Positions 28,038-35,118 of a DNA stretch of 64,000 nt are shown piece after piece. The DNA lies in contig NZ_CP059725.1 of NCBI RefSeq assembly GCF_014117425.1, forward strand, positions 496,001 to 560,000. Reading direction: 5' to 3'. The stretch's first letter is position 1, and every line of letters starts with the position of its first letter. Below the pieces are notes generated by a model, which saw only the letters and a list, made by a program, of their open reading frames with translations, was not told the DNA's origin and ran no database searches. Position numbers and translations under genes: made by a program. This DNA is from Bartonella sp. HY038. Its GTDB lineage: Bacteria; Pseudomonadota; Alphaproteobacteria; Rhizobiales; Rhizobiaceae.

Positions 28038-28640
28038 ATGGCACAACAAAAAGCAAAAACAAAAGCTCAACATGTTAAAAAAAGAGGCGGTCGTCCACGC
28101 ATACATGGCAAATTGCGCGAGCCTAATGGGCGTGTTTCAAGGGCTAAAGGGCCACAAGAACCAATTGATAAATTAGCAATTGAAGTGCGGGCGCGCCGCT
28201 TTGGTTTAAATGTTCATGAGGCGAGAAACCCGATGGCCGCGACTTTTATTGGCCGTTTAGCGATGAAAGGCGCTGCCAACGGTTTAAGCCAAGATCAATA
28301 TGATGCCGCCCTGCAATTTTTAAAAATCCGCAATGATTATCGCTGTTCGCTACTGTCGCCTGGTGCATTTTATGAAAAAACAGGGCAGTCCATGAATGTC
28401 GATAATATGCAAGAATACACCGATTGGGTGTTGAGGGCGCGCCAGCGTTATCAAAATGCGATGAAAGCCATACAAGAAGCGCAATTTGATAATGGCCATG
28501 AAAATCTTTATGCAGCACTGCAATATGTGATTATTAATGATGTTGAACTTGAAAATTTAATTGGCGCCGCCCGCATGGTTTTAAATGCATTAGTGCGCCA
28601 TTTTTGCGCCAAAACTAACGCTCCTCGCCGTTTTTCATAA
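28038..28640 (+). CDS. Hypothetical basic phage-type protein
   Basis: 200 residues. The N-terminal ~45 residues are very basic (KKRGGRPRIHGK), suited to nucleic-acid binding. The rest is helical. It lies between replication genes and capsid-like genes, where a small terminase subunit or late regulator is often found, but I see no diagnostic motif. The ATG at 28038 is preferred over 28032 because AGGAG is 8 bp upstream of the former and only 2 bp from the latter. Confidence 0.7.
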   Translation: MAQQKAKTKAQHVKKRGGRPRIHGKLREPNGRVSRAKGPQEPIDKLAIEVRARRFGLNVHEARNPMAATFIGRLAMKGAANGLSQDQYDAALQFLKIRNDYRCSLLSPGAFYEKTGQSMNVDNMQEYTDWVLRARQRYQNAMKAIQEAQFDNGHENLYAALQYVIINDVELENLIGAARMVLNALVRHFCAKTNAPRRFS

Positions 28641-28660
28641 AAAATATTTTTGTCAATTTT

Positions 28661-28738
28661 TTTGTTGACGAAGCATATGTCATAAACCTCTTATATAAAT
28701 TGTGGCTAAAGAACAAAACATGAACTAAGCCGCAATTG
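28661..28738 (+). promoter_or_regulatory. Conserved promoter-like box and leader hairpin, copy 1
   Basis: TTGACGAAGCATATGTCA, then CTTATATAAATTG running into a hairpin at 28698-28737 (arms AATTGTGGCT / AGCCGCAATT, one G-U). The loop contains GAACAAAACATGAA. The same block recurs before the next two genes. Confidence 0.65.
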
Positions 28739-28833
28739 CTAAGACGCCTTCAAAACTTAGCAGTTATGAAATTTATACTACAAAGGCTTTTTCTTAAAAA
28801 GCTAGCGTGTGATTTAAATGAAAGGAATTTAAA

Positions 28834-29292
28834 ATGGCAAATATTATTCAAACCAACAGTGAAGGACGTTATTTGGTTAAAGGCGGGGTGGCACTCAATG
28901 TCATGTCCCATACTGCCTTCACCAAGAATGGTTTGATCGTACCTTTGGGGCATCCTGATGGTATTGTTTATGCTGGACGCATAGTAAGTCAAGATGATCC
29001 AGATAATACCAATGGCCAAGATGGTGATGTTGCAGTAAACGTTCAAAATTATAGTAGTTTGCAATTTTTTGCGTCAGATTTAGCCAAAGAATTTGATGTA
29101 AAAATTGAAAATCTCAATCAGCAAGTTTACTTGTCTTTTCCTGAAACTCTTCATACTACATCAGGTACGGGGCGTGTGCCTATTGGCACTTTAACAAGTG
29201 TGAAAAAAAATAATAATACGGACCCAACTCGTGATCCTAATGAAATTGTTTATGAAATCAATACAAGCAAAACTGCGCCGATTTTTCGCTAA
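28834..29292 (+). CDS. Capsid-cement/DUF2190-like paralogue 1
   Basis: 152 residues, all-beta in appearance. It shares with the two genes downstream the motifs L.VP.GHPD..VYAG, DNTNGQDGD and G.GR.PIG. This layout (gain of a G-x-L-x beta roll, a central charged loop, then GRFPIG) resembles DUF2190-type phage head-decoration proteins, but the match is by eye. A clear ribosome site (GAAAGGAATTTAAA) precedes the ATG, identical in the other two copies. It has its own promoter-like leader and would be a separate transcript. Confidence 0.75.
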   Translation: MANIIQTNSEGRYLVKGGVALNVMSHTAFTKNGLIVPLGHPDGIVYAGRIVSQDDPDNTNGQDGDVAVNVQNYSSLQFFASDLAKEFDVKIENLNQQVYLSFPETLHTTSGTGRVPIGTLTSVKKNNNTDPTRDPNEIVYEINTSKTAPIFR

Positions 29293-29382
29293 TTTTGGGT
29301 TGGCGCTATGCTGATAAAGCGTTGCTGTAATAGCGATGCTTAAAGCCAAATTCTCAACAAAATATAAAAAATTTGCTTAGTT

Positions 29383-29458
29383 TTGTTAACGAAGCGTAAG
29401 TCAAAAAATTCTTATATAAATTGCGGCTATGGAACAAAACGTGAATATAGCCGCAATT
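29383..29458 (+). promoter_or_regulatory. Conserved promoter-like box and leader hairpin, copy 2
   Basis: TTGTTAACGAAGCGTAAGTCA, CTTATATAAATTG, then the perfect 12-bp stem AATTGCGGCTAT / ATAGCCGCAATT (29419-29458) with loop GGAACAAAACGTGA. It lies 87 bp upstream of the second paralogue. Confidence 0.7.
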
Positions 29459-29544
29459 GCTGAATAAATTTAAACTATCAAATTAAAAACTGCCGCTGCT
29501 AAAACGAGGCGGGCAAAACGAAATTTACTTGAAAGGAATTTAAA

Positions 29545-30063
29545 ATGACAACTACAAATTTATCAATTGGTTATACTTACCCAGAATTAAATCGTGGTTT
29601 AAAAGGTGGTATCAAGCTCGATTTTGATATGTTGGTCGCCTATACAGAAGAACGCTATTTGGTGCCTATCGAGCATCCAGATGCAGCCAGTTTTGCTGGC
29701 ATTACGCTAGAAAAATATGTTGGTGATCCTGAACTTGAGGTAATGTATAACTCTACGCACATGGAACAATTTTTAGATAATAGTAATGGTCAAGATGGCG
29801 ATAAAATGGGTAATTTTTATAGACCTATCTGCGGTTTTCCTATTAGTGATTTTGCGTCTTTGGAGTTTAGCCAGCAGGATTATGGTCAAATTGTTTATGC
29901 ATCCGCTAATCGCACATTCCATAAAACACCAGGTAAAGGTCGTTTTCCCATCGGTATTTATCTCATGACTGGCCCTGCAAAACACAATATATCTGGTGAA
30001 CTTTCCATCGAACTTTTCCACTGGATTGATACAAGTGTAAATTTGCCACGCTATAAAGCGTAA
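29545..30063 (+). CDS. Capsid-cement/DUF2190-like paralogue 2
   Basis: 172 residues, the longest of the three. It has LVPIEHPDAASFAG, DNSNGQDGD and GKGRFPIGIY, aligned with the neighbours. An insertion of ~20 residues sits before the DNSNGQDGD loop (DPELEVMYNSTHMEQFL region). There is no signal peptide. Likely a structural beta protein derived from a phage head. It is preceded by the conserved leader and followed by its own terminator at 30084-30110. Confidence 0.75.
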   Translation: MTTTNLSIGYTYPELNRGLKGGIKLDFDMLVAYTEERYLVPIEHPDAASFAGITLEKYVGDPELEVMYNSTHMEQFLDNSNGQDGDKMGNFYRPICGFPISDFASLEFSQQDYGQIVYASANRTFHKTPGKGRFPIGIYLMTGPAKHNISGELSIELFHWIDTSVNLPRYKA

Positions 30064-30083
30064 GCCCATATTTTAAAATATAT

Positions 30084-30110
30084 AAAGGCAGCCACATTGG
30101 TTGCCTTTTT
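30084..30110 (+). terminator. Terminator after paralogue 2
   Basis: Arms AAAGGCAGCC and GGTTGCCTTT (one G-U), loop ACATT, then TT. Confidence 0.8.
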
Positions 30111-30124
30111 CCAAACAGCCTATT

Positions 30125-30200
30125 GGCTTGGCAAAGCATAAGTCAGAAACTTCTTATATAAATTGCGGTTATAGAACAAAACGTGAATATAGTCACAATT
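30125..30200 (+). promoter_or_regulatory. Conserved promoter-like box and leader hairpin, copy 3
   Basis: GGCTTGGCAAAGCATAAGTCA, written here as GGCTTGGCAAAGC + ATAAGTCA, then CTTATATAAATTG and a hairpin at 30161-30200. The arms AATTGCGGTTAT / ATAGTCACAATT keep pairing mostly through G-U changes. The loop is again GAACAAAACGTGAA. Confidence 0.6.
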
Positions 30201-30285
30201 ACTGTATAGATACAGAATAAAAAATTAAAAATGCCGCTGCAAAATCAGGACAGGCGAAATGAAATTTACTTAGAAGGAATTTAAT

Positions 30286-30765
30286 ATGATTATTAAAGGT
30301 GTAATTGAGGCTCATATAGATAATTACTATCCAGTAAAAGCGGGTGTTAATTTGAGAGGAGGTAATTTATTGGCATTAACAAAGAATAGATTGCTTGTTC
30401 CAATTAATCATCCTGATGCTGTTGTATTTATTGGTTACGTGTCAACACAATACGAAGAGGGCATGTATGACAATACAAATGGAGAAGACGGCGATATTAA
30501 AGTTCGACCAATGCAGGGGGGAGAAGTAATGTTTATGCCTGATGCTTTGGTAAAGCCATTAGACGTAACAATTGTTAATATTGGCCAAACTATTTTTGCA
30601 TCAAATCATGATGCGTTACATTTATCACCGGGTGAGGGACGTTTTCCAATAGGCATTTTAAAAGACATTGGCCCAGCTGCGCAATGGTCTATTCCTGTTG
30701 GGGGAGATGCCAATGCAATTTATTATCAGCTCTCCCTAAACACTTTGCCTGTATTCTATTCATAA
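30286..30765 (+). CDS. Capsid-cement/DUF2190-like paralogue 3
   Basis: 159 residues with LLVPINHPDAVVFIG, DNTNGEDGD and GEGRFPIGIL. It is closest in layout to paralogue 1. Near the N-terminus VKAGVNLRGGNLLAL matches the common G-rich start of capsid-cement proteins. The ribosome site is AGAAGGAATTTAAT. It ends in a hairpin-rich non-coding region (30766-30862). The three genes have diverged well beyond recent duplication while their leaders and ribosome sites stayed alike. Confidence 0.75.
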   Translation: MIIKGVIEAHIDNYYPVKAGVNLRGGNLLALTKNRLLVPINHPDAVVFIGYVSTQYEEGMYDNTNGEDGDIKVRPMQGGEVMFMPDALVKPLDVTIVNIGQTIFASNHDALHLSPGEGRFPIGILKDIGPAAQWSIPVGGDANAIYYQLSLNTLPVFYS

Positions 30766-30818
30766 ATAAGATTTAAGGTTTAGCCCTAAATCTTATAGTT
30801 CGGGCACTATTTACGAAA

Positions 30819-30862
30819 AAAATGTTGGGCAGTAACTAAAAAAAATCTGCTCAACATTTTTT
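30819..30862. terminator. Terminator between paralogue 3 and the 47-aa gene
   Basis: Arms AAATGTTGGGCAG and CTGCTCAACATTT with a T-run. Its right arm abuts the stop codon of the small minus-strand gene, so it serves convergent transcripts. Confidence 0.75.
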
Positions 30863-31004
30863 AATGCTGATCGACCGAAACACCATTTTCGTTAAGTTTT
30901 AGTTCAATGCCTGATGGTTGTTTTTCTTGCTTATAGGTGTAGTAACCAAAACCAATAACAACGACAATAAGCGCACCAATAATGAGATAAAGAAATCGGT
31001 TCAT
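30861..31004 (-). CDS. 47-residue single-pass membrane protein
   Basis: A short gene easily missed: it starts MNRFLYLIIGALIVVV, has one membrane helix (~4-22), then a YYTYKQEKQ basic segment and a short tail ending SVDQH. The ATG at 31004 has AGGATC upstream at proper spacing. Similar ~45-50-residue proteins are, as I recall, widespread in Rhizobium/Brucella relatives, of unknown function. It marks the edge of chromosomal-type sequence after the phage-like segment. Confidence 0.75.
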   Translation of the reverse strand: MNRFLYLIIGALIVVVIGFGYYTYKQEKQPSGIELKLNENGVSVDQH

Positions 31005-31171
31005 AATTTAGATCCTAAAAATATTGTAACTTTAGATCTATATGGAGCGAAAATAAGCGATTCAAGGTGCGGCTAAACATCATTATTAATATTGGCAAGC
31101 TGTAAGTTGAGGTAAATGACTGGTTTTGCTCTCTTTATTGTGACTTGCGGTTAAGCTAAATATGGATATTG

Positions 31172-31732
31172 ATGGGTTATATTTCATCTGCGAGTAGTTA
31201 TATTATGACATCATTATTTGTTAGAACGAACCCTAAAGATCGGCTATTTGGCGTTGCTGTAATTGTCGGTTTAGCCGGTGGCATTATATCCGGTTTTGTT
31301 AAATCTGGAGTTGAAGGTGTTCTGCCTCCGCGCACCCCCGATAGATTGATCCCACCTGCGGAAGTGTTGCAAAGCTTTGGTATTGATTCCAGCAATATGA
31401 TTTATCATTATTCAGATCATATAGTTAATTGGGGCGTATCGGGCGTTCATTATTTATTTTCGATTGTTTTTGCTGTTGCTTACTGTATCGCCGCTGAAAT
31501 TTTTCCAAAAGTTAAACTTTGGCAAGGTCTTTTATTTGGGGTTGTCGTGACAATCGGTTTTCATGGCTTGGTGTTACCAGTCGGTGGCTGGGCGCCGCCA
31601 ATTTGGAAATTGCCTTTTGACGAATTATTTTCAGAAAGTTTCGGGCACCTAGTTTGGGCATGGACGATTGAAATTTTTAGACATGATTTAAGATATAGAA
31701 TAAGTGGTAAAACGGATGTAATGGCAGCTTAA
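31172..31732 (+). CDS. YagU-family inner-membrane protein (DUF1440)
   Basis: 186 residues with four hydrophobic segments. The stretch FGVAVIVGLAGGIISGFVKSGVEGVLPPRTP near the N-terminus (split: residues ~27-57) and the HXXXWAWTIEIFRHDLR end match E. coli YagU, an inner-membrane protein linked to acid resistance. Homology suggests the true start may be the Met at 31205 (MTSLFVRTNP). The function in this organism is unknown. Confidence 0.82.
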   Translation: MGYISSASSYIMTSLFVRTNPKDRLFGVAVIVGLAGGIISGFVKSGVEGVLPPRTPDRLIPPAEVLQSFGIDSSNMIYHYSDHIVNWGVSGVHYLFSIVFAVAYCIAAEIFPKVKLWQGLLFGVVVTIGFHGLVLPVGGWAPPIWKLPFDELFSESFGHLVWAWTIEIFRHDLRYRISGKTDVMAA

Positions 31733-31747
31733 TAATGAGTTGTAAGC

Positions 31748-31803
31748 ATTGGCAGACAAGCAAAGATATAAGATTAGGCTAAACTATATGCTTGCCTGCC
31801 AAT
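31748..31803. repeat. Long inverted repeat after yagU-like gene
   Basis: Arms ATTGGCAGACAAGCA and TGCTTGCCTGCCAAT, 15 bp with a single A/C mismatch, 26-base loop, no U-run. It could be an mRNA 3' stabiliser or a small transposon remnant. Confidence 0.6.
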
Positions 31804-31842
31804 AGCTTAAATTGCTAACCATATTACTTTTACATTAAACAT

Positions 31843-31866
31843 AACCGCCTTTATGAGGCGGTTTTT
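31843..31866 (+). terminator. Terminator after yagU-like gene
   Basis: AACCGCC TTTATGA GGCGGTT followed by TTTT. Confidence 0.85.
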
Positions 31867-32145
31867 TGCGTAAAATAACCTTGATGACATCTAAAATAAC
31901 CGCTAATGCCAGTTAAAAAGTGGCTAAAATGATGCTAAGGTGTATGGCAATTATGTTCTTTGTCTTTGTATCTATATTGTCATTGGTAAACTGTGAAATA
32001 AGTTCCAAATATTCTATCAACTGGGCTCGTGCATAAAGACTAATCGCTGCGCATTGGTAGCAGAAGACCAAAAGCGCTTAAAACAATTAAACAATCAAAA
32101 AATTGACATTGAAAATACGGTATAAGGCTTAGGCCAAATTTATTG

Positions 32146-32466
32146 CTACCACCACCCTCTTGGAGTAACGACAGGTCTAAAGAAAATATGGGCATTTTTG
32201 TCTAATGTAAAACCCAAATTTTGCATGCATAAACTTGTTTTTACATTTACGTTATTCTTAGCTGCATCGTTCAAGGTGTAATTGATAATGTTATTTTTAC
32301 TCTTTTGGAAGCAATCACCAAGCGCTTTTTGGGTATCTTCAAGGCTTACCCCTGGTTTATGAAAAGAGGCGGCAGTTGGTAAAGGAGGTTGAATAACTTG
32401 CGGCTGACAACCAATTAAAAGGCATAATAAAGGAAAATAAACTAAGGAGAATAATATTTTTTTCAT
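32146..32466 (-). CDS. Small putative lipoprotein
   Basis: 106 residues. Residues 1-19 form a signal peptide ending in the lipobox LLIGC (Cys20), so it is probably lipidated by Lgt/LspA. Asp is not at +2, so it may be sorted to the outer membrane. The mature part is polar, has two further cysteines (near residues 52 and 80) that could form a disulphide, and ends FFRPVVTPRGWW. Family not recognised. It stands alone. Confidence 0.75.
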   Translation of the reverse strand: MKKILFSLVYFPLLCLLIGCQPQVIQPPLPTAASFHKPGVSLEDTQKALGDCFQKSKNNIINYTLNDAAKNNVNVKTSLCMQNLGFTLDKNAHIFFRPVVTPRGWW

Positions 32467-32856
32467 GTTTAATCCTTTGTATAAATAAACTTAAATAGAT
32501 ATATATAGTACTCAATTATACTAATTGCTGCAATCATTTATAAAATAAATCTATACTTTAGCTTATCGGAATTTATTAATATTGAGCCATGTAGAAGTGT
32601 CAATATGTCACAAATTGCAAAATAAAAGCGGTTCACTGCCAAATAAACTATCAACTTTAATGCAATTTAAGCCGCCTATGCGCAGGCTACAGCCATAAAA
32701 CAGCCAATGGGCAATCTTTGTTTAAGTAATGCAAAGAAAACTAAATATTAAAACCTTTTATTGCCATTTGTTGTCATGATATTAGCTAAAAAGATAATAA
32801 AGCCATTGTGGATAGATGTTTTCAATCTTTAAAGCATTTTGATATTTTTGAAAAAT
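32467..32856. other. Intergenic gap between lipoprotein gene and tRNA-Gln
   Basis: AT-rich and holding the lipoprotein promoter; no ORF or repeat recognised. No duplicated tRNA-Gln end was found here or near 24.2 kb, so no att site can be assigned. Confidence 0.45.
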
Positions 32857-32930
32857 TGGCTGGGGAACCTGGATTCGAACCAAGACTAGCGGAGTCAGAG
32901 TCCGCTGTTCTACCCTTAAACTATTCCCCA
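32857..32930 (-). tRNA. tRNA-Gln (anticodon CUG)
   Basis: 74 nt including encoded CCA. The acceptor stem pairs TGGGGAA with TTCCCCA. The anticodon arm is GCGGA-CTCTGAC-TCCGC, so the anticodon is CTG, reading CAG. The T-arm is CTTGG-TTCGAAT-CCAGG-like. It lies at the boundary between the accessory segment (24-32 kb) and core genes. Confidence 0.93.
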
Positions 32931-33329
32931 AGACAGATTAGCGGCAAATATATTGAAGCCGAATCTTCTAGTGCGGTGACTTCTATCATATTTTTCAAGC
33001 CAATCAAGATAAAAAGCATCAATTGCATATTCTTTTTGCTCTGTTTTTAAATTCTATTGCGCAAATATGTCAGCGACAAAATATCGTCTTTTTGACTAAC
33101 TTTTATAATCATTGGTAAAATAAATTGATGATCGCCGTTTAAACGCCGTAATTTTTGGCGATGAAAACTGCAAGCCTTGATGATGTTTTTTGCTTTTTTG
33201 CAGAAAAATACGTCAAAAAGTGATAAAAATTTCAAGTTTATCGTTTGTTAACCATAGTTATTGAATTGCCTTTAATGAACTTAGGCTAAAGACAAATTAT
33301 CAACAGACCAACTAAGGGAGTGCCGGCAC
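32931..33329. other. Intergenic gap upstream of pal
   Basis: Contains the divergent promoters of tRNA-Gln and pal. An AT-rich minus-strand reading frame (33047-33235) has no ribosome site and is not believed. Confidence 0.4.
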
Positions 33330-33869
33330 ATGCGCCGTTTCCAGACAATTATACGCCATCCCGTTACGGTAGCACTTTTTCTTTCGCTTACCCTTGCTGG
33401 TTGCGCTAAGAAAAACACCGGTTTAGATGCCAATGGCCAATTTGGTGCCAATGGTCAATATGGTGCCAATGGCCAATATGGCTCAGGTAGTGCAAGACCT
33501 GGAACAGCACAAGATTTCACCGTAAATGTTGGTGATCGCGTGTTCTTCGAGCTTGATTCATCCTCTATTCGTGGCGATGGTCAGCAAACTTTGATGCGCC
33601 AAGCCCAATGGTTGAAGCGTTATCCTAACTATACCATCACCGTTGAAGGCCATGCCGATGAACGCGGTACCCGTGAATATAATATCGCCCTTGGACAGCG
33701 CCGTGCAGTTGCTGCCCGCGATTTCTTAATTTCACAAGGTATTTCACCTAATCGTATGCGCACCATTTCTTATGGTAAAGAGCGTCCGGTTGCTGTTTGT
33801 GACGATATTTCTTGTTGGTCACAAAACCGCCGCGCTGTTACAGTGGTTAATAATGCGCCAAATAGCTAA
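33330..33869 (+). CDS. pal: Peptidoglycan-associated lipoprotein Pal (Omp16-like)
   Basis: 179 residues. The signal peptide ends at lipobox LTLAGC (Cys25), which is lipidated in the outer membrane. A Gly/Asn/Gln-rich linker with three 6-residue repeats (GANGQY, residues ~33-50) follows. Then comes an OmpA-C domain (~65-175) with the peptidoglycan-binding motif EGHADERGTREYNIALGQRR. Pal ties the outer membrane to the wall within the Tol-Pal system. Unusually, tolQRAB genes are not adjacent: tRNA-Gln is upstream and xerC downstream. Confidence 0.93.
   Translation: MRRFQTIIRHPVTVALFLSLTLAGCAKKNTGLDANGQFGANGQYGANGQYGSGSARPGTAQDFTVNVGDRVFFELDSSSIRGDGQQTLMRQAQWLKRYPNYTITVEGHADERGTREYNIALGQRRAVAARDFLISQGISPNRMRTISYGKERPVAVCDDISCWSQNRRAVTVVNNAPNS
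33426..33479 (+). repeat. 18-bp coding minisatellite in pal
   Basis: Three units of GATGCCAATGGCCAATTT-type sequence (33426, 33444, 33462), each encoding six linker residues. The copy number could vary among strains. Confidence 0.8.
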
Positions 33870-33891
33870 ATCTTGGCTTTATTGCGGGCTT

Positions 33892-33996
33892 TAGAGCGCA
33901 TTTCGATCTGATTGGATCAGATCAGCGCTTTAATCCCTTGTTTACACCGCGTTTTTTGTCCGAAAACCGCTTCACACTTTTCTAAAAAACGCTCTA
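33892..33996 (-). repeat. RIME/Bru-RS-like repeat, copy 4
   Basis: Inverted copy, TAGAGCGCATTTCGATC to AAAAAACGCTCTA, between the pal stop and its terminator. Confidence 0.8.
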
Positions 33997-34017
33997 AGAT
34001 TTAAGTATTTATAAAAA

Positions 34018-34056
34018 TGAAAGGCTTATCCGTTATCATATGGGTAAGCCTTTTTG
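34018..34056 (+). terminator. Terminator of pal, upstream of xerC
   Basis: Arms AAAGGCTTATCC and GGGTAAGCCTTT followed by TTG. It shows that the in-frame ATG at 34017 is not the xerC start. Confidence 0.75.
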
Positions 34057-34085
34057 TTATTCGCAACTTAGATGGAAAGACCATA

Positions 34086-35045
34086 ATGCGTGAAGAATCA
34101 AATGATATAGAGCTATTACCTGCCAAGCCTGATGTATTATTGGCCCGCAAAAATTGGCTTGAAAATCTTTTGCATACACGGCGCTTATCAAACTTGACCA
34201 TTGAAGCTTATGAGCGTGATACACGGCAATTTTTGCATTTTCTTGCCCAATATAATGGTGATGCGGTATCTTTTGGCGATATAAGTGCTTTAAAAGTGAG
34301 CGATTTACGCAGCTTTCTAGCAGCAAGGCGGCGCGATGATATTAGTGCGCGCAGTTTAGGGCGTGGTCTTGCCGGTATTCGTTCATTTTTTGATTATCTT
34401 GGCCGCCAAGACCTTGCCCATGTTCCCGCCGCTAAAGTTATTCGTAGCCCCAAACCAGATAAGCGTTTACCAAAACCGCTTGCGCCGCAAAGCGCGCGCG
34501 ACGTGGTTTCCATCGCCGCGCAAGATAGCGACGAGCCGTGGGTTTGCGCCCGTAATGCTGCCGTTTTAACACTGCTTTATGGTTGCGGCTTGCGTATTTC
34601 GGAAGCCTTGTCGCTGCAAGCGAAAGAGCTTGAAAATGCCGCGCAAACCAGCCTTTATATCACCGGTAAGGGCGGCAAAACTCGTCTTGTGCCAATATTA
34701 CCAGCAGTTTTTACCGCTGTTAATCATTATCGCAAGCTTTGCCCTTTTGCCTTGGAGCGTGAAAAACCGCTATTTCGCGGGGTAAGGGGCGGTGCTTTGC
34801 AGCCAGCTATTATTCAGCGTGCTGTGCAGCATATGCGTGGCAGCCTTGGGCTTCCAGATAGTGCAACACCCCATGCATTGCGCCATTCTTTTGCAACCCA
34901 TTTATTAACCGCCGGTGGCGATTTGCGTTCTATCCAAGAATTGCTTGGCCATGCCAGTCTTTCAACAACGCAAATCTATACCCAAGTGGATACAGAGCGT
35001 TTATTGGCGGTTTATCAAAATGCCCATCCGCGCGCTGATCGATAA
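34086..35045 (+). CDS. xerC: Tyrosine recombinase XerC
   Basis: 319 residues, typical of XerC. It resolves chromosome dimers at dif together with XerD. The N-terminal SAM-like core-binding domain (~15-110) precedes the catalytic domain, with R170 (CGLRISEAL), K198 (GKGGKTR), H263 and R266 (HALRHSFATHLL), H289 (LLGHASLSTTQIYTQ) and nucleophile Y298. I use ATG 34086 because the longer frame begins inside the pal terminator. It is a housekeeping recombinase and should not be taken for the integrase of the phage-like segment 8 kb away. Confidence 0.9.
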   Translation: MREESNDIELLPAKPDVLLARKNWLENLLHTRRLSNLTIEAYERDTRQFLHFLAQYNGDAVSFGDISALKVSDLRSFLAARRRDDISARSLGRGLAGIRSFFDYLGRQDLAHVPAAKVIRSPKPDKRLPKPLAPQSARDVVSIAAQDSDEPWVCARNAAVLTLLYGCGLRISEALSLQAKELENAAQTSLYITGKGGKTRLVPILPAVFTAVNHYRKLCPFALEREKPLFRGVRGGALQPAIIQRAVQHMRGSLGLPDSATPHALRHSFATHLLTAGGDLRSIQELLGHASLSTTQIYTQVDTERLLAVYQNAHPRADR

Positions 35046-35061
35046 TCATATGCACAAAAAA

Positions 35062-35095
35062 GCCTGCTGCAATGTTTGAAGGACTGCAGCAGGCT
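35062..35095. terminator. Bidirectional terminator xerC / binding-protein gene
   Basis: 10-bp perfect stem GCCTGCTGCA / TGCAGCAGGC between convergent genes. Confidence 0.85.
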
Positions 35096-35118
35096 TATTG
35101 TTGGTTATGTCTTAAAGA

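Larger units (their letters stand above)
31733..32145. other. Intergenic region with a long inverted repeat and possible gene remnant
   Basis: Contains a 15-bp-arm inverted repeat (31748-31803, ATTGGCAGACAAGCA with one mismatch). A good terminator follows at 31843-31866. A plus-strand open stretch (~31998-32125) would encode AEDQKRLKQLNNQKIDIENT but lacks any start codon with a ribosome site, so it may be a decayed gene end. Confidence 0.45.

Noticed and set aside
32857..32930. tRNA-Gln as att site of the 24-31 kb segment
   Set aside because: No duplicate of the tRNA 3' end is found at the other edge and no integrase is present.
32808..33050. 80-residue reading frame on the plus strand
   Set aside because: It runs through the antisense of tRNA-Gln and has no ribosome site.
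34086..35045. Tyrosine recombinase as integrase of the phage-like segment
   Set aside because: Its length, N-terminus and motif spacing are those of housekeeping XerC, and it lies beyond the tRNA and pal.
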